From positions 118,651-182,650 of the forward strand of contig NZ_NKTY01000004.1 of NCBI RefSeq assembly GCF_003207825.1: a stretch of 64,000 bases of DNA, written 5' to 3'. Origin of the DNA: Komagataeibacter saccharivorans. Lineage in GTDB: Bacteria > Pseudomonadota > Alphaproteobacteria > Acetobacterales > Acetobacteraceae. The notes beneath the pieces are model-generated. The model saw nothing but the letters and a program-made list of their open reading frames with translations. It did no database searches and had not been told where the DNA came from. This document shows, piece by piece, positions 53,326-62,266 of the stretch. Positions within the stretch are counted from its first letter, which is position 1; each line of letters begins with the position of its first letter. Both the position numbers and the translations under genes were made by a program.

Positions 53326-53655
53326 CTAGCGGGGCAGGGGCGTGGCGCCGCCTTCCGTCAGGTCGGTGAAGGCATCCTGCACGTCTCCGCTTTCGGGAAA
53401 GCATATCAGTACATCGTCGCTTTCCGCCTTGGCTTCACGCGCCGGGGTGATGACGCTGTCCCATTCACCAGCAAGGGAGGTGACCATACCAATTTCGGGT
53501 TCCAGAAACTGCCACGACCCACCCTTGACCGTAGATCCCATCACGGTCGTCAGCAGGAATATGCCCGCCTGTGCAGGCAGGGGGGATGGTACCCGCCGGA
53601 ACTGGTAAATCGTACCGGATGTTCCAAACAATGTGAATGAAGTCCACGGTTCCAT
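53326..53655 (-). CDS. Hypothetical protein
   Basis: This 109-residue open frame starts at 53655 (MEPWTSFTLFGTSG) with an AGGAGGG ribosome site nine bases upstream. There is no signal peptide, no membrane segment and no motif that I recognise. The composition (IYQFRRVPSP, FLLTTVMGSTVKGG, then an acidic stretch DDVLICFPESGDVQDAF) suggests a small globular beta-rich protein. It lies 86 bases upstream of the amidohydrolase start on the same strand. The good ribosome site and normal codon use support it as real. Confidence 0.6.
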   Translation of the reverse strand: MEPWTSFTLFGTSGTIYQFRRVPSPLPAQAGIFLLTTVMGSTVKGGSWQFLEPEIGMVTSLAGEWDSVITPAREAKAESDDVLICFPESGDVQDAFTDLTEGGATPLPR

Positions 53656-54087
53656 GGGCCTGTTCCCTCCTGAGGATGACAGAGTATGCCATATTCTAAA
53701 GCATGGGAGGGGCGTCAGGCTGCACATCACGCATGCAGGTAGCTGGTGTCCGGCCATTCATCATTTTGGGTGAAGTCGTTGGCGGGATAAAATCCGGTCT
53801 GGTGAGGCCGCCTGCAATGGCAATTCCTTTTCGTGCGGGTGGAATGGACCAGCGTCATTAAAAAATTGGCGTGCCATACGGAATGCCGGTCAGCGTGGAC
53901 GTTGCTATACGCATGGTGCTATCGCGCGTGTAATCGTCAGGGCTGCGATGCGGTTATGCCTGCCTGATCACTACTGATACGGTCATTCCCGGAAGCAGCG
54001 GTGGTAATCGAATCAGCGCGCCCTACGTGGTTTCTGGTCACGCATTGCACCGTAAAGTAGCAATGCAGGTCGGGATGAGCGTTAACA

Positions 54088-54108
54088 AAAAAAGCGAGAC
54101 GCTTTTTT
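54088..54108. terminator. Bidirectional intrinsic terminator-like hairpin
   Basis: GCG-AGA-CGC is extended by six A:T pairs into A and T runs on either side, so it would work in both directions. No gene ends nearby, which makes its purpose unclear. Confidence 0.5.
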
Positions 54109-54132
54109 ATCTGTGACGGGATCTGTGACGGG
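54109..54132 (+). repeat. Two exact tandem copies of a 12-base unit
   Basis: ATCTGTGACGGG is repeated twice without a gap. It is too short for a satellite and may be a pair of direct binding sites. Confidence 0.5.
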
Positions 54133-54381
54133 CATGACAGAACCATATCCCGAAAAATTCGGGACTATGACTTTTGAAGGTCTGACAGGGAATGGAAAGG
54201 TATGTTGATGCGCATGCCCGCAGGTAAAAACCAGACGGCATAAACAGTTGCTGCTGTCTCATGATTTTGCATGCGAGAGAAGAGAAGGGCTAGGAAAGGG
54301 CAATTCCCTTTTCCAAAAGCAAATTCTCTATCTGAATAAGCCTGCGGATACTTTGCGTATCGTGTAAGCCCTTGAAAGGCT

Positions 54382-54457
54382 TGGCGTCCCGTACGGGATT
54401 CGAACCCGTGTTGCCGCCGTGAAAGGGCGGTGTCCTAGGCCTCTAGACGAACGGGAC
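54382..54457 (-). tRNA. tRNA-Glu (anticodon TTC)
   Basis: The reverse complement starts GTCCCGTTCG and ends CGGGAC-G-CCA, with the CCA encoded in the DNA. The D-arm CTAGAGGCCTAGGAC, the anticodon stem CCGCC/GGCGG with loop CTTTCAC (anticodon TTC) and the T-arm CACGGGTTCGAATCCCGT are all present. It is a complete glutamate tRNA. No other tRNA or rRNA gene is adjacent. Confidence 0.95.
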
Positions 54458-54525
54458 TAAAGGCGTGAGGGGTGTGTATCCCGGCACAGGGGGGCGGTCA
54501 ACCCCCTGTTTTAAAAATATTGAAA

Positions 54526-56373
54526 TTATTGGGCGATTGCCGCGTCACGGATAAAAAATGTGGCGGATGTCCGCCCGTTCCAGCTTTCTGCCCGCAGCCA
54601 GCCCGCCAGATGCAGCGGCGGCATGTCGCGATCTTCCAGCACGGGGGCAAGCGGGCTTTCATTGGCGCGGAAGATCAGGGCCTTCAGTCGGGGGCCGCGT
54701 CCTTCCCCCTGCAGGGTCAGGCGCAGGGTGTTGCCTTCGCGGCCAATACGTTCGGCATAGGCGACCCGTACGCGGGGCAGGGCGATCAGAGGTTCGTCAT
54801 TGCCCGCGCCGAACGGGGCCAGCCGGTCCATGTCGGTGGCCAGCGCCACGTCCGCTGCGGCGACATTCACCACGGCGTCAATGGTCAGGTCCACCGCATC
54901 GGGCAGACTGGCGGCGGTGGCAAGGTGACGGTCCAGAAAAGCGTGCAGGGCGGGAATTCCCTCCGCAGGCAGTCCGAAACCCGCTGCCATCGCATGTCCG
55001 CCGCCGGATGACAGCAGTCCTGCCTGCCGCGCCGCGATGATGGCACCGCCCAGATCCTGCCCCGGCACCGATCGGGCCGAGCCTTTGACGGTGCCGTCCT
55101 CCATTTCCGCGCCGACCAGCACGGGGCGATTGAATTTTTCCTTTATACGCCCGGCCACAATCCCCACGACGCCGGGATGCCAGTCCCGTCCGCTCAGTAC
55201 CAGCACGGCATGGCCCTGTTCGCGCTGTTCGGCGGCCAGTTCCATGGCGCGGTCCAGAATGCCCGCTTCAACGCTCTGGCGGCTGTGGTTGACGGAATTC
55301 AGGCGCTCGGCCAGCGTCTGGGCCTCGGCGGCGTCTTCGCACAGAAGCAGGCGCAACCCCATGCCCGAATCCGCGATGCGTCCCCCTGCATTGATGCGTG
55401 GCCCCACGGCAAAGCCGCAGGTGAAGGCGGACAGCGGATCACGCGCGCCTGCAGCATCCAGCAGGGCGGCCAGGCCGGTGCGCTGCCTGCGCGCCATCAC
55501 CTTCAGCCCCTGCGCGACAAAGGCCCGGTTCAGCCCGTTCAGCGGCATGACATCGCAGACCGTGGCCAGCGCCACCAGATCGAGGCTGTTCATAAGCTGT
55601 GGGTCCGGGCGGGAATCGAACCAGCCTTCCTGCCGCAAGACACGTGTCGTGGCGACAGCCGTCATGAACGTCACCGCCGCCGCACAGATGCCATGCAGGC
55701 CCGAAGGACAGTCAGGGCGGTTGGGATTGATGGTGGCCAGAACCTTCGGTAACGCGCCCTGCACCTGATGATGGTCAAGGATGATGACATCGGTTTTCTG
55801 GCTGGCCAGTTCCAGAATGTCCACCGCCGCCGTGCCGCAGTCCAGACACACGATCAGGCTTGCGCCCTGATCCTGCATGGCGGCAATGGCCGGGGTATTG
55901 GGGCCGTAGCCCTCCGTCATGCGATCGGGAATGTGGGTCAGCACCGTGCAGCCCTGACCGCGCAGGAAATCGGTCAGAAGCGCTGTGGAACAGGCCCCGT
56001 CCACGTCGTAATCACCAAACAGCCCGACCGTTTCGCCATTGCGGATGGCGGCGGCCAGACGCCCGGCAGCCCGGTCCATGTCCGTGAAGGTGGACGGGTC
56101 GGGCATTAGTGCCCGTAGTGTCGGGGTCAGGTAGGTCTGGACCTGATCAGGTGCAATCCCGCGCAGGGCCAGCATGCGGCCCACGATTTCCGGCAGGTTG
56201 GCCTGCTGGGATATGGCCATGCCCATGCGGTCGGTATGGCTTGCCTGCCCGCCCTCGCGCCAGTTCCACCGCCGTCCCGTCACGCTGCGGACAACCCCCA
56301 GCACGACCGGTTCGGGTTCGTTGCACCCGGACATGGCGGCAGGCGGGACGGAAAGCAGGTCGGCGGCGGACAT
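54526..56373 (-). CDS. recJ: Single-stranded-DNA-specific exonuclease RecJ
   Basis: This 615-residue RecJ degrades single-stranded DNA 5' to 3' in recombination and mismatch repair. DHH-family motifs are clear: FGDYDVDGACS, the DHH triplet in IILDHHQV, and SGGGHAMAAGF of the DHHA1 domain. The C-terminal OB-like region is present, and the length is normal. It lies 57 bases downstream of hom on the same strand, so it could be co-transcribed with the amino-acid genes. Confidence 0.95.
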   Translation of the reverse strand: MSAADLLSVPPAAMSGCNEPEPVVLGVVRSVTGRRWNWREGGQASHTDRMGMAISQQANLPEIVGRMLALRGIAPDQVQTYLTPTLRALMPDPSTFTDMDRAAGRLAAAIRNGETVGLFGDYDVDGACSTALLTDFLRGQGCTVLTHIPDRMTEGYGPNTPAIAAMQDQGASLIVCLDCGTAAVDILELASQKTDVIILDHHQVQGALPKVLATINPNRPDCPSGLHGICAAAVTFMTAVATTRVLRQEGWFDSRPDPQLMNSLDLVALATVCDVMPLNGLNRAFVAQGLKVMARRQRTGLAALLDAAGARDPLSAFTCGFAVGPRINAGGRIADSGMGLRLLLCEDAAEAQTLAERLNSVNHSRQSVEAGILDRAMELAAEQREQGHAVLVLSGRDWHPGVVGIVAGRIKEKFNRPVLVGAEMEDGTVKGSARSVPGQDLGGAIIAARQAGLLSSGGGHAMAAGFGLPAEGIPALHAFLDRHLATAASLPDAVDLTIDAVVNVAAADVALATDMDRLAPFGAGNDEPLIALPRVRVAYAERIGREGNTLRLTLQGEGRGPRLKALIFRANESPLAPVLEDRDMPPLHLAGWLRAESWNGRTSATFFIRDAAIAQ

Positions 56374-56395
56374 TGGCCGTTTCCTTCAGATATGG

Positions 56396-56420
56396 GGGGC
56401 GGACGGCGCGTGGCCGCCCG
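56396..56420 (-). terminator. Small GC hairpin between hom and recJ
   Basis: GGGCGG pairs with CCGCCC around the segment ACGGCGCGTGG. It has no T-run and is more likely a weak attenuating or processing structure than a full terminator. Confidence 0.35.
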
Positions 56421-56430
56421 CCAGCGGGTT

Positions 56431-57795
56431 TCAGCCCGCGTCGATGCGGATCAGGGCCGGTTCGTCCAGAACGGCAGCCAGTTCTGCAATATGGTGCAGG
56501 GCGTGCTGCATCGCCGCTTCCGATGTTTTGTGGGTCAGCAGCACCAGCGGCACGGCATGCGTGCCATCGGGACGGACCTCATGCGCATCGGCATGCTGGA
56601 GCATGCTGCGCAGGGATACCCCGTTGTCGCGCAGTACGGCGGTGATGTCGGCAATTACGCCGGGGCGATCCTGCACGTTCAGGCGCAGGTAGTATTCCCC
56701 GGTAAACGACTTGCTGGGCATGGCCACGGCCTGTGTCAGGCTGTCGGCGTCGCAACCCCATACGGGAATGGCGCTGCCACGGGCAATGTCGATCAGGTCG
56801 GCGGCGACGGCGGTGGCTGTTGGCCCTTCGCCCGCGCCACGCCCCTCAAGCATCAGACGCCCCACAAAGGCCCCTTCCGCCACCACGGCGTTGAATACGC
56901 CGTTGACCTGCGCGATGGAGGCATCCTGGGGCACAAGGCAGGGATGGACGCGCGCCTCGATCCCGTTTTCATGCTGGCGGGCGATGCCCAGCAGCTTGAT
57001 GCGGTAGCCCATCTTGCGGGCAAACTGCAGGTCGAGCGCGCCGATACGCCGGATGCCTTCAATATAGACGGAAGCGAACACCACGGGCCGCCCGAAGGCC
57101 AGCCCCGCCAGAATGGCCAGCTTGTGTGCCGTGTCGATACCGTCAACATCCGTGGACGGATCAGCTTCGGCATAGCCAAGCTTCTGCGCGTCCGACAGGA
57201 TTTCGGCAAAGTCCCGGCCGGTCTCGTGCATTACGCTCAGGATGTAGTTGCACGTACCGTTCAGGATGCCGCCGATCTTGAGTATCCGGTCGGCAGCCAG
57301 TCCTTCGCGCACGGTCTTGATGGCGGGAATGCCCCCAGCCACTGCGGCTTCGAACATGAGCGGCACGCCCGCTTCCTGTGCCGTGCACGCCAGTTCCGCG
57401 CCGTGGATTGCGATCAGCGCCTTGTTGGCGGTGACCACCGGCCTGCGGTTTTCCAGCGCGCGGCTGACCGTCAGGCGCGCGGGGCCTTCCGCCCCGCCGA
57501 TCAGTTCGGCCACGACATCCACATCGGGATGGGTGGCCAGTTCTTCCGGCGTGTCGCACCACGCCACACCGGACAGGTCGATCCCGCGATCCCGCGTGCG
57601 ATCGCGCGCGCTGACGGCGGTCACCACCAGTTCGCGGCCCGCGCGGGCGCGGATCAGGGCCGCGTTTTCACGCAGCAGCCTGACAACGCCAGCGCCAACC
57701 GTGCCCAGACCGGCAATACCGATACGCAGGGGCCTGGGTTCAGATGTGGAATGGGGAGATGTCATTTCTTTTCCGTCAACCGATAGGGCAGTCAT
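56431..57795 (-). CDS. hom: Homoserine dehydrogenase
   Basis: This 454-residue enzyme reduces aspartate semialdehyde to homoserine with NAD(P)H for threonine and methionine synthesis. The N-terminal Rossmann motif is GIAGLGTVGAGVV, the substrate region is GGILNGTCNYIL and DGIDTAHKLAILAGLAFG, and a C-terminal ACT domain occupies about the last 80 residues. Its ATG at 57795 overlaps the aminotransferase stop as ATGA. A second start at 57765 (MTSPHSTSE) has GGA six bases upstream and may be the true one. Confidence 0.95.
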   Translation of the reverse strand: MTALSVDGKEMTSPHSTSEPRPLRIGIAGLGTVGAGVVRLLRENAALIRARAGRELVVTAVSARDRTRDRGIDLSGVAWCDTPEELATHPDVDVVAELIGGAEGPARLTVSRALENRRPVVTANKALIAIHGAELACTAQEAGVPLMFEAAVAGGIPAIKTVREGLAADRILKIGGILNGTCNYILSVMHETGRDFAEILSDAQKLGYAEADPSTDVDGIDTAHKLAILAGLAFGRPVVFASVYIEGIRRIGALDLQFARKMGYRIKLLGIARQHENGIEARVHPCLVPQDASIAQVNGVFNAVVAEGAFVGRLMLEGRGAGEGPTATAVAADLIDIARGSAIPVWGCDADSLTQAVAMPSKSFTGEYYLRLNVQDRPGVIADITAVLRDNGVSLRSMLQHADAHEVRPDGTHAVPLVLLTHKTSEAAMQHALHHIAELAAVLDEPALIRIDAG

Positions 57796-59033
57796 GAATG
57801 GGCGGACTGGGTGCCAGCCAGCGGGGCAGCCTGCTGCGTGGTGGGGGCGATGCCGCCATGCTCAGCCATGAAATGGCGGATGGAGCGGCAGGCCTGACGC
57901 AGGCGCTGGGTGTTTTCCACCAGACCGATGCGCACGAAACCTTCGCCATATTCGCCAAAGCCCAGGCCGGGGGCCACGGCGACGCCAGCTTCTTTCAGCA
58001 GCAGCTTGGAAAAGCCGACGCTACCCAGTTCGCGGAAGCGTTCGGGAATGGGCGCCCATGCGAACATCGACCCTTCGGGGGAGGGCACGTCCCAGCCCGC
58101 CGAATGCAGGCCCTGAATGAGCACATCGCGGCGCTTGCGGTAAATATCGCGGATTTCCGCGACACAGTCCTGCGGCCCGCTGAGGGCGGCGACGGCGGCG
58201 ACCTGAATGGGGGTGAACGCGCCGTAATCCAGATAGGACTTGATCCGGGTCAGCGCCGAAATCAGATGCGGATTGCCCGCAGCAAACCCCATGCGCCAGC
58301 CCGCCATGGAATAGGTCTTGGACAGGGAGGTGAACTCCACCGCGATGTCCTTCGCACCCGGCACTTCCAGAATGGAAGGGGGAACCTTGTCGCCAAAATA
58401 GATCTCGGCATAGGCAAGGTCGGACAGGATCCAGATTTCGTGCTTGCGGGCAAAGGCCACAAGCTTGCGGTAGAAATCAAGGTCGGCCAGATACGCCGTG
58501 GGATTGGACGGGAAATTGACGATCAGCGCCGTGGGCTTGGGCACGGAATGGCGCACCGCGCGGTCCAGCGCTTCCAGCATCTCATCATCCGGCGTCGCGG
58601 GAATCGAGCGTACGGACGCCCCGGCGATGATGAAGCCGAACTGGTGAATGGGATAGGACGGGTTGGGCACCAGAATGGTGTCGCCCGGACTGGTGATGGC
58701 GGAAGCAAGGTTGGCCAGCCCTTCCTTGGACCCGAGGGTGGCGATCACTTCGGTTTCCGGGTCCAGCTTCACGTTGAAGCGGCGCTCGTAATACCCCGCC
58801 AGCGCGCGGCGCAGGCCGGGAATGCCACGGCTTACGGAATAACGGTGGGCGCGCGGGTCGCTTACGGTTTCCACCAGCTTCTGCACGATGTGCGGCGGGG
58901 TGGGGGTGTCCGGATTGCCCATGCCCAGATCAATAATATCCTCCCCCCGCGCTCGGGCCTGGGCCTTGGCCTTGTTGACTTCGGCGAAGACATAGGGCGG
59001 CAGGCGGCGGATACGATGAAATTCTTCGGTCAT
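57792..59033 (-). CDS. Class I aminotransferase (AlaC / LL-diaminopimelate aminotransferase-like)
   Basis: This 413-residue PLP enzyme has the catalytic Lys in SLSKTYSMAGWRMGF and the usual Asn/Asp and Tyr region in NFPSNPTAYL and LSDLAYAEIYF. The pattern IIDLGMGNPDTPTPPHIV is typical of the AlaC/diaminopimelate transaminase group found immediately upstream of hom in alphaproteobacteria. It probably makes or uses alanine, glutamate or a related keto acid. The start at 59033 (MTEEFHRIRRLPPY) is preferred to 59054, since the first seven residues are not conserved in style. Confidence 0.9.
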   Translation of the reverse strand: MTEEFHRIRRLPPYVFAEVNKAKAQARARGEDIIDLGMGNPDTPTPPHIVQKLVETVSDPRAHRYSVSRGIPGLRRALAGYYERRFNVKLDPETEVIATLGSKEGLANLASAITSPGDTILVPNPSYPIHQFGFIIAGASVRSIPATPDDEMLEALDRAVRHSVPKPTALIVNFPSNPTAYLADLDFYRKLVAFARKHEIWILSDLAYAEIYFGDKVPPSILEVPGAKDIAVEFTSLSKTYSMAGWRMGFAAGNPHLISALTRIKSYLDYGAFTPIQVAAVAALSGPQDCVAEIRDIYRKRRDVLIQGLHSAGWDVPSPEGSMFAWAPIPERFRELGSVGFSKLLLKEAGVAVAPGLGFGEYGEGFVRIGLVENTQRLRQACRSIRHFMAEHGGIAPTTQQAAPLAGTQSAHS

Positions 59034-59118
59034 GGGACGCTCTGTTGAGGGCACGCGGCGCGCGCCGGGTTGAAATCAGGTCGTATGGCGACCCCGTCAG
59101 GCGGGGCCGGATCGCACT

Positions 59119-60132
59119 CTAGCGCACGACGGCAATTCTTGCACCATTGCCAAAGGCATGGGCATGCACCGCAATGCGGTCGGCCGGCACGCCGCGCGCC
59201 AGCAGCAGGCCGGTCAGCGTGCGCGTGCGCAGTATGGCAAGGTTCAGGGCCGCGGCCTGTCCCTGCGCCGTGGCGGTGGCGGCATTGCCATAGCCGTTCA
59301 CGATTACGAACCGGTTGCCACGCCCCTTCAGCACGGCGTTGACGACATCTTCCTCCCCTTCCTCGATCCGGTCGGAGCCGGGCAGGAACTGTACGGATTC
59401 GCCATCATCGGGGGATGCGATGTTGTAGGCGGGCAGGTCCATGCCATCGCGTTGCGCGTTGTCGGGCAGGGCGATGCCCCCGACAGTGGGCAGTTCCGGC
59501 GGGCCATCGGGTATCTGCGGCAGGTTGGCGGGCAGGGCTTCGGGCTGGTCGGGGATGGTGGTCGTGACTTCCGGCATGACCAGATGGCCCGCGCTGTCAC
59601 GCACGGGTTCCGCCTGTCGGGACATGCCCCGCGCGGACCCGCCCGTGCCGGATGACGTTGCAGGCTGCGGGCCACTGTTTGTCCCGGCGGGTGGCGGCCT
59701 GTCGGCGGTCTTGAGGGAGGCTGACTGGCTCCCCTTCGTCCGGGCGGTGGGAATGGGCGGAATATCCGCGACCGAGGGCATGTCCCCCATGATCGCGTCC
59801 TGCCGCTGGTTGAGTTCGCGCTGCGCCTCCAGATCGGCGGTAATGTCTTCGCGCAGGTCCTGCGATGGCAGTTCGGGGGCTTTGTGCGGGCCAAGTCCGA
59901 CCTTGGGGTAGGCTTCATGCGCGCCGGGCGGGGGCGGTCGCTGCTGACCGATCACGCCGCCCTGATACTCATGGTACCAGTCGCTGATGGTGTCGACCGT
60001 ATCCTGATGATGTGCGCATCCCGCGACACCCGTGCCGAGCAGGGCAAGTAGGGCAACCCGTGAAGCGATGGCGAATCCGCATGGTGGAAAAAAAAATCTT
60101 CCCGGACTTGGCGATGGTGCCGGCTTTCCCAA
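59119..60132 (-). CDS. OmpA-like lipoprotein
   Basis: This 337-residue protein has a long signal region ending in the lipobox VAGC (Cys39). A Pro- and Gly-rich linker follows, with a C-terminal OmpA-like segment (GRGNRFVIVNGYGNAAT, then LARGVPADRIAVHAHAFGNG). The start codon is TTG at 60132, with GGAG seven bases upstream; no ATG or GTG fits in frame. The leader contains a run of nine T residues on the coding strand (A9 at 60088-60096). An out-of-frame ATG follows closely. The OmpA fold suggests binding to peptidoglycan. Confidence 0.72.
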   Translation of the reverse strand: MGKPAPSPSPGRFFFPPCGFAIASRVALLALLGTGVAGCAHHQDTVDTISDWYHEYQGGVIGQQRPPPPGAHEAYPKVGLGPHKAPELPSQDLREDITADLEAQRELNQRQDAIMGDMPSVADIPPIPTARTKGSQSASLKTADRPPPAGTNSGPQPATSSGTGGSARGMSRQAEPVRDSAGHLVMPEVTTTIPDQPEALPANLPQIPDGPPELPTVGGIALPDNAQRDGMDLPAYNIASPDDGESVQFLPGSDRIEEGEEDVVNAVLKGRGNRFVIVNGYGNAATATAQGQAAALNLAILRTRTLTGLLLARGVPADRIAVHAHAFGNGARIAVVR

Positions 60133-60329
60133 TCTCTAGCTCCCGTGGCCTTTCACGGCCCGTACACAACATGACCGGGGCAAACTAGCCTGCAATCCCG
60201 ATCTTAGCGAGAGGGGGCGTGCCACCTGATCCATCTTGCCCGATTGCAAGGTCGGGACTTGGCACCGGACGCAAGGCAGCGCAGGATAAGGTCATGACCA
60301 GGCCAGTCCCGGAGAATAGGGAGAACCCG

Positions 60330-61004
60330 ATGAACGGCATGCAGCCGAAACACCGCGTCCGTATGGATGATGAAGATCCCAGGGATCCCGATATCCCCGA
60401 ACCCCAGGGTCCCGAAACCGAGGAACCTGATCGTAACCGTACGCTCTCGTCCCCCATCGGGGAGCTGGAAAGCCGCCTGTTCGACCAGCGCAAGGTGCTG
60501 GTGTTCGGCCCGATCAACGACAAGATCGCCCGTGACGTAACGGGCCGCCTGCTGGCGCTGGCCGGTACGTCGGACAAGCCGATCGACGTGTATGTCAATT
60601 CGCCCGGCGGCCATGTCGAAAGTGGTGACACCATCCACGACATGATCCGCTTTGTCGATTCGATTGCCCCGGTCAACATGATCGGCACCGGCTGGGTCGC
60701 ATCCGCTGGCGCGCTGATTTTTGCAGCCGGCCATCCGGATCGTCGTTTCTGTCTGCCCAATACGCGATTCCTGCTGCACCAGCCGATGGGCGGCGTGCGC
60801 GGGCCCGCCACCGATATTGATATCGAGGCGCGGGAAATCGTGAAAATGCGCGAACGCCTCAACCGTCTGTTCGCTGACGTGACCGGGCAGCCTTACGAGA
60901 AAATCTGCAAGGATACCGACCGCAACTACTGGATGTCCGCCCCCGAGGCGATCGAATACGGGCTGGTGACGCGCGTAATCGACAAAATCTCGGATCTGCA
61001 TTGA
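60330..61004 (+). CDS. clpP: ClpP-type serine protease, paralogue with acidic N-terminal extension
   Basis: This 224-residue ClpP family protein has the full triad Ser125 (VASAGAL), His150 (LLHQPMGG) and Asp195 (KDTDRN). The segment WMSAPEAIEYGLVTRV is diagnostic of ClpP. Residues 1-40 form a Pro- and acid-rich extension (MDDEDPRDPDIPEPQGPETE), unlike the short propeptide of the usual ClpP1. It stands alone, with no clpX, clpA or tig gene adjacent. It is therefore probably a second ClpP whose partner ATPase is elsewhere. The start has GGGAGA upstream. Confidence 0.85.
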   Translation: MNGMQPKHRVRMDDEDPRDPDIPEPQGPETEEPDRNRTLSSPIGELESRLFDQRKVLVFGPINDKIARDVTGRLLALAGTSDKPIDVYVNSPGGHVESGDTIHDMIRFVDSIAPVNMIGTGWVASAGALIFAAGHPDRRFCLPNTRFLLHQPMGGVRGPATDIDIEAREIVKMRERLNRLFADVTGQPYEKICKDTDRNYWMSAPEAIEYGLVTRVIDKISDLH

Positions 61005-61053
61005 TCCAGGGCAAGGCGCACCTTTCGGCACGTTTCTAATGCTGGTGTTCCGT

Positions 61054-61085
61054 TTCGCGGGCAGGGCTTTGGTCTTGCCCGCGAA
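61054..61085 (+). terminator. Hairpin after clpP
   Basis: TTCGCGGGCA and TGCCCGCGAA form a perfect 10-bp stem around a 12-base loop, 50 bases after the ClpP stop. There is no T-run, but it is the only strong structure in the gap before the ferritin-like gene. Confidence 0.55.
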
Positions 61086-61209
61086 TTCCAGATAACAGTT
61101 CTACGTTTCTTGTTGAGTATGATACCTAAACCGGCAACGAGGACGTCAGGCTGTTTGATGAATGCCACATCGGCCGGCGTAACCACACCGTTCCGAGCAG
61201 CGAGCCGAC

Positions 61210-62214
61210 ATGACGAAATCACTTTCTGACATCTATACAAACCTGCCCGAAGCCCGCGATGCGGGAACCGCCACGCCCGACGCCGTGGCCAGGGCCGATT
61301 TCAACGCCCGCCACTGGTCCAGTCCCGTTGCCGGCCCGCTCCAGCCCGGATCGGCGGAGCATAAGAAGGCGGTTGCGGACATGTTCCGCGATACCTTCAA
61401 CCCCTACAAGCCGTCGGTCATCGAATGGCCGAAGCTGGACCCCGAAACGCTGAAGCGCGTGACGTCGCTGCCGATCTGGGACATTGCCGTCCAGACCGAA
61501 GGCAAGGCCCGCCTGCGCATGGCCGCCTATGCCCGTCTGATCGAGGACCCCGACATGAAGGATGCCCTTTCACGCAATGCGTGGGAGGAAAACCGCCATA
61601 AGGAAGTCCTGTCCAAGATGGTGGAAGCCTATGGCATCCCGCTGGCGTCCGAACCGCCTTACATTGAGCCGCGCGACGTGGAATGGGCCTATATGGTCAC
61701 CGGCTTTTCTGAATGCGTGGACAGTTTCTTCGCGTTCGGCCTGTTCGCCATTGCCCGTAAATCCGCTTTCTTCCCGCCCGAACTGATCGAGACGTTCGAG
61801 CCGGTGATGCAGGAAGAATGCCGTCATATCCTGCTGTTCGCCAACTGGCTGGCCTGGCACCGTGCCGTCATGCCGCTGTGGCGTCGCCCGTGGTTTGAAC
61901 TGCGGGTGATCGGCGTGTGGCTGTTCCTGCTGTATGAACGGCTGGGCATGGTCACGACATTCGATGCGGATGGCAACACGCACGAGCAGGACAACAACTT
62001 CACCGTAAACGGCACGAAGGATGTGGCGAATGTCGATGTTCCGCTGCGGGACATGATCGACATCTGCCTGATCGAAAATGAGCGCCGTTTCGCGGGTTAC
62101 GATCCGCGCCTGCTGCGGCCGAAGCTTGCGCCCAACCTTGCGCGCTTCATCCGCTTCTTCCTCAAGCGCACGCCCGAAAGCGCGCAGCTTGAAAGCCAGC
62201 CCGGCGCGGCCTGA
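61210..62214 (+). CDS. Ferritin-like diiron-domain protein, uncharacterised
   Basis: This 334-residue protein has a four-helix-bundle metal site pattern: Glu97 (QTEGKARLRMAAY), Glu127-x-x-His130 (EENRH), Glu168 (FSECVDSF) and Glu203-x-x-His206 (EECRH). That E, ExxH, E, ExxH order is the ligand set of ferritin-like carboxylate-bridged diiron proteins. A hydrophobic stretch (about residues 220-245, VIGVWLFLLYERLG) may anchor or bury the bundle. The N-terminal 90 residues are not part of the bundle. Relatives are often annotated only as ferritin-like; the activity, perhaps an oxygenase or hydroxylase, is not known. Confidence 0.75.
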   Translation: MTKSLSDIYTNLPEARDAGTATPDAVARADFNARHWSSPVAGPLQPGSAEHKKAVADMFRDTFNPYKPSVIEWPKLDPETLKRVTSLPIWDIAVQTEGKARLRMAAYARLIEDPDMKDALSRNAWEENRHKEVLSKMVEAYGIPLASEPPYIEPRDVEWAYMVTGFSECVDSFFAFGLFAIARKSAFFPPELIETFEPVMQEECRHILLFANWLAWHRAVMPLWRRPWFELRVIGVWLFLLYERLGMVTTFDADGNTHEQDNNFTVNGTKDVANVDVPLRDMIDICLIENERRFAGYDPRLLRPKLAPNLARFIRFFLKRTPESAQLESQPGAA

Positions 62215-62222
62215 ATGGCTCT

Positions 62223-62266
62223 GGTCCCTCACTCCCCGCCGGGAGGTGAGGGACCGTCGTTTTCTA
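62223..62266. terminator. Bidirectional terminator between ferritin-like and hypothetical genes
   Basis: GGTCCCTCAC and GTGAGGGACC form a perfect 10-bp stem with an inner CTCCC/GGGAG pairing, followed by GTCGTTTTCT. It lies between convergent genes and should stop transcription from both sides. Confidence 0.8.

Larger units (their letters stand above)
53656..54381. other. Intergenic region with hairpin and 12-base tandem repeat
   Basis: No gene is recognised in these 726 bases. At 54088-54108 there is AAAAAAGCG-AGA-CGCTTTTTT, a bidirectional terminator-like hairpin with its own T-run. Directly after it, 54109-54132 is an exact tandem repeat of ATCTGTGACGGG. The terminator suggests an unannotated transcript, possibly a small RNA, ending here on one strand or the other. 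Confidence 0.5.

Noticed and set aside
60185..61031. Minus-strand frames opposite the ClpP gene
   Set aside because: The plus strand has the full catalytic triad and ribosome site; the reverse frames mirror its codon bias.
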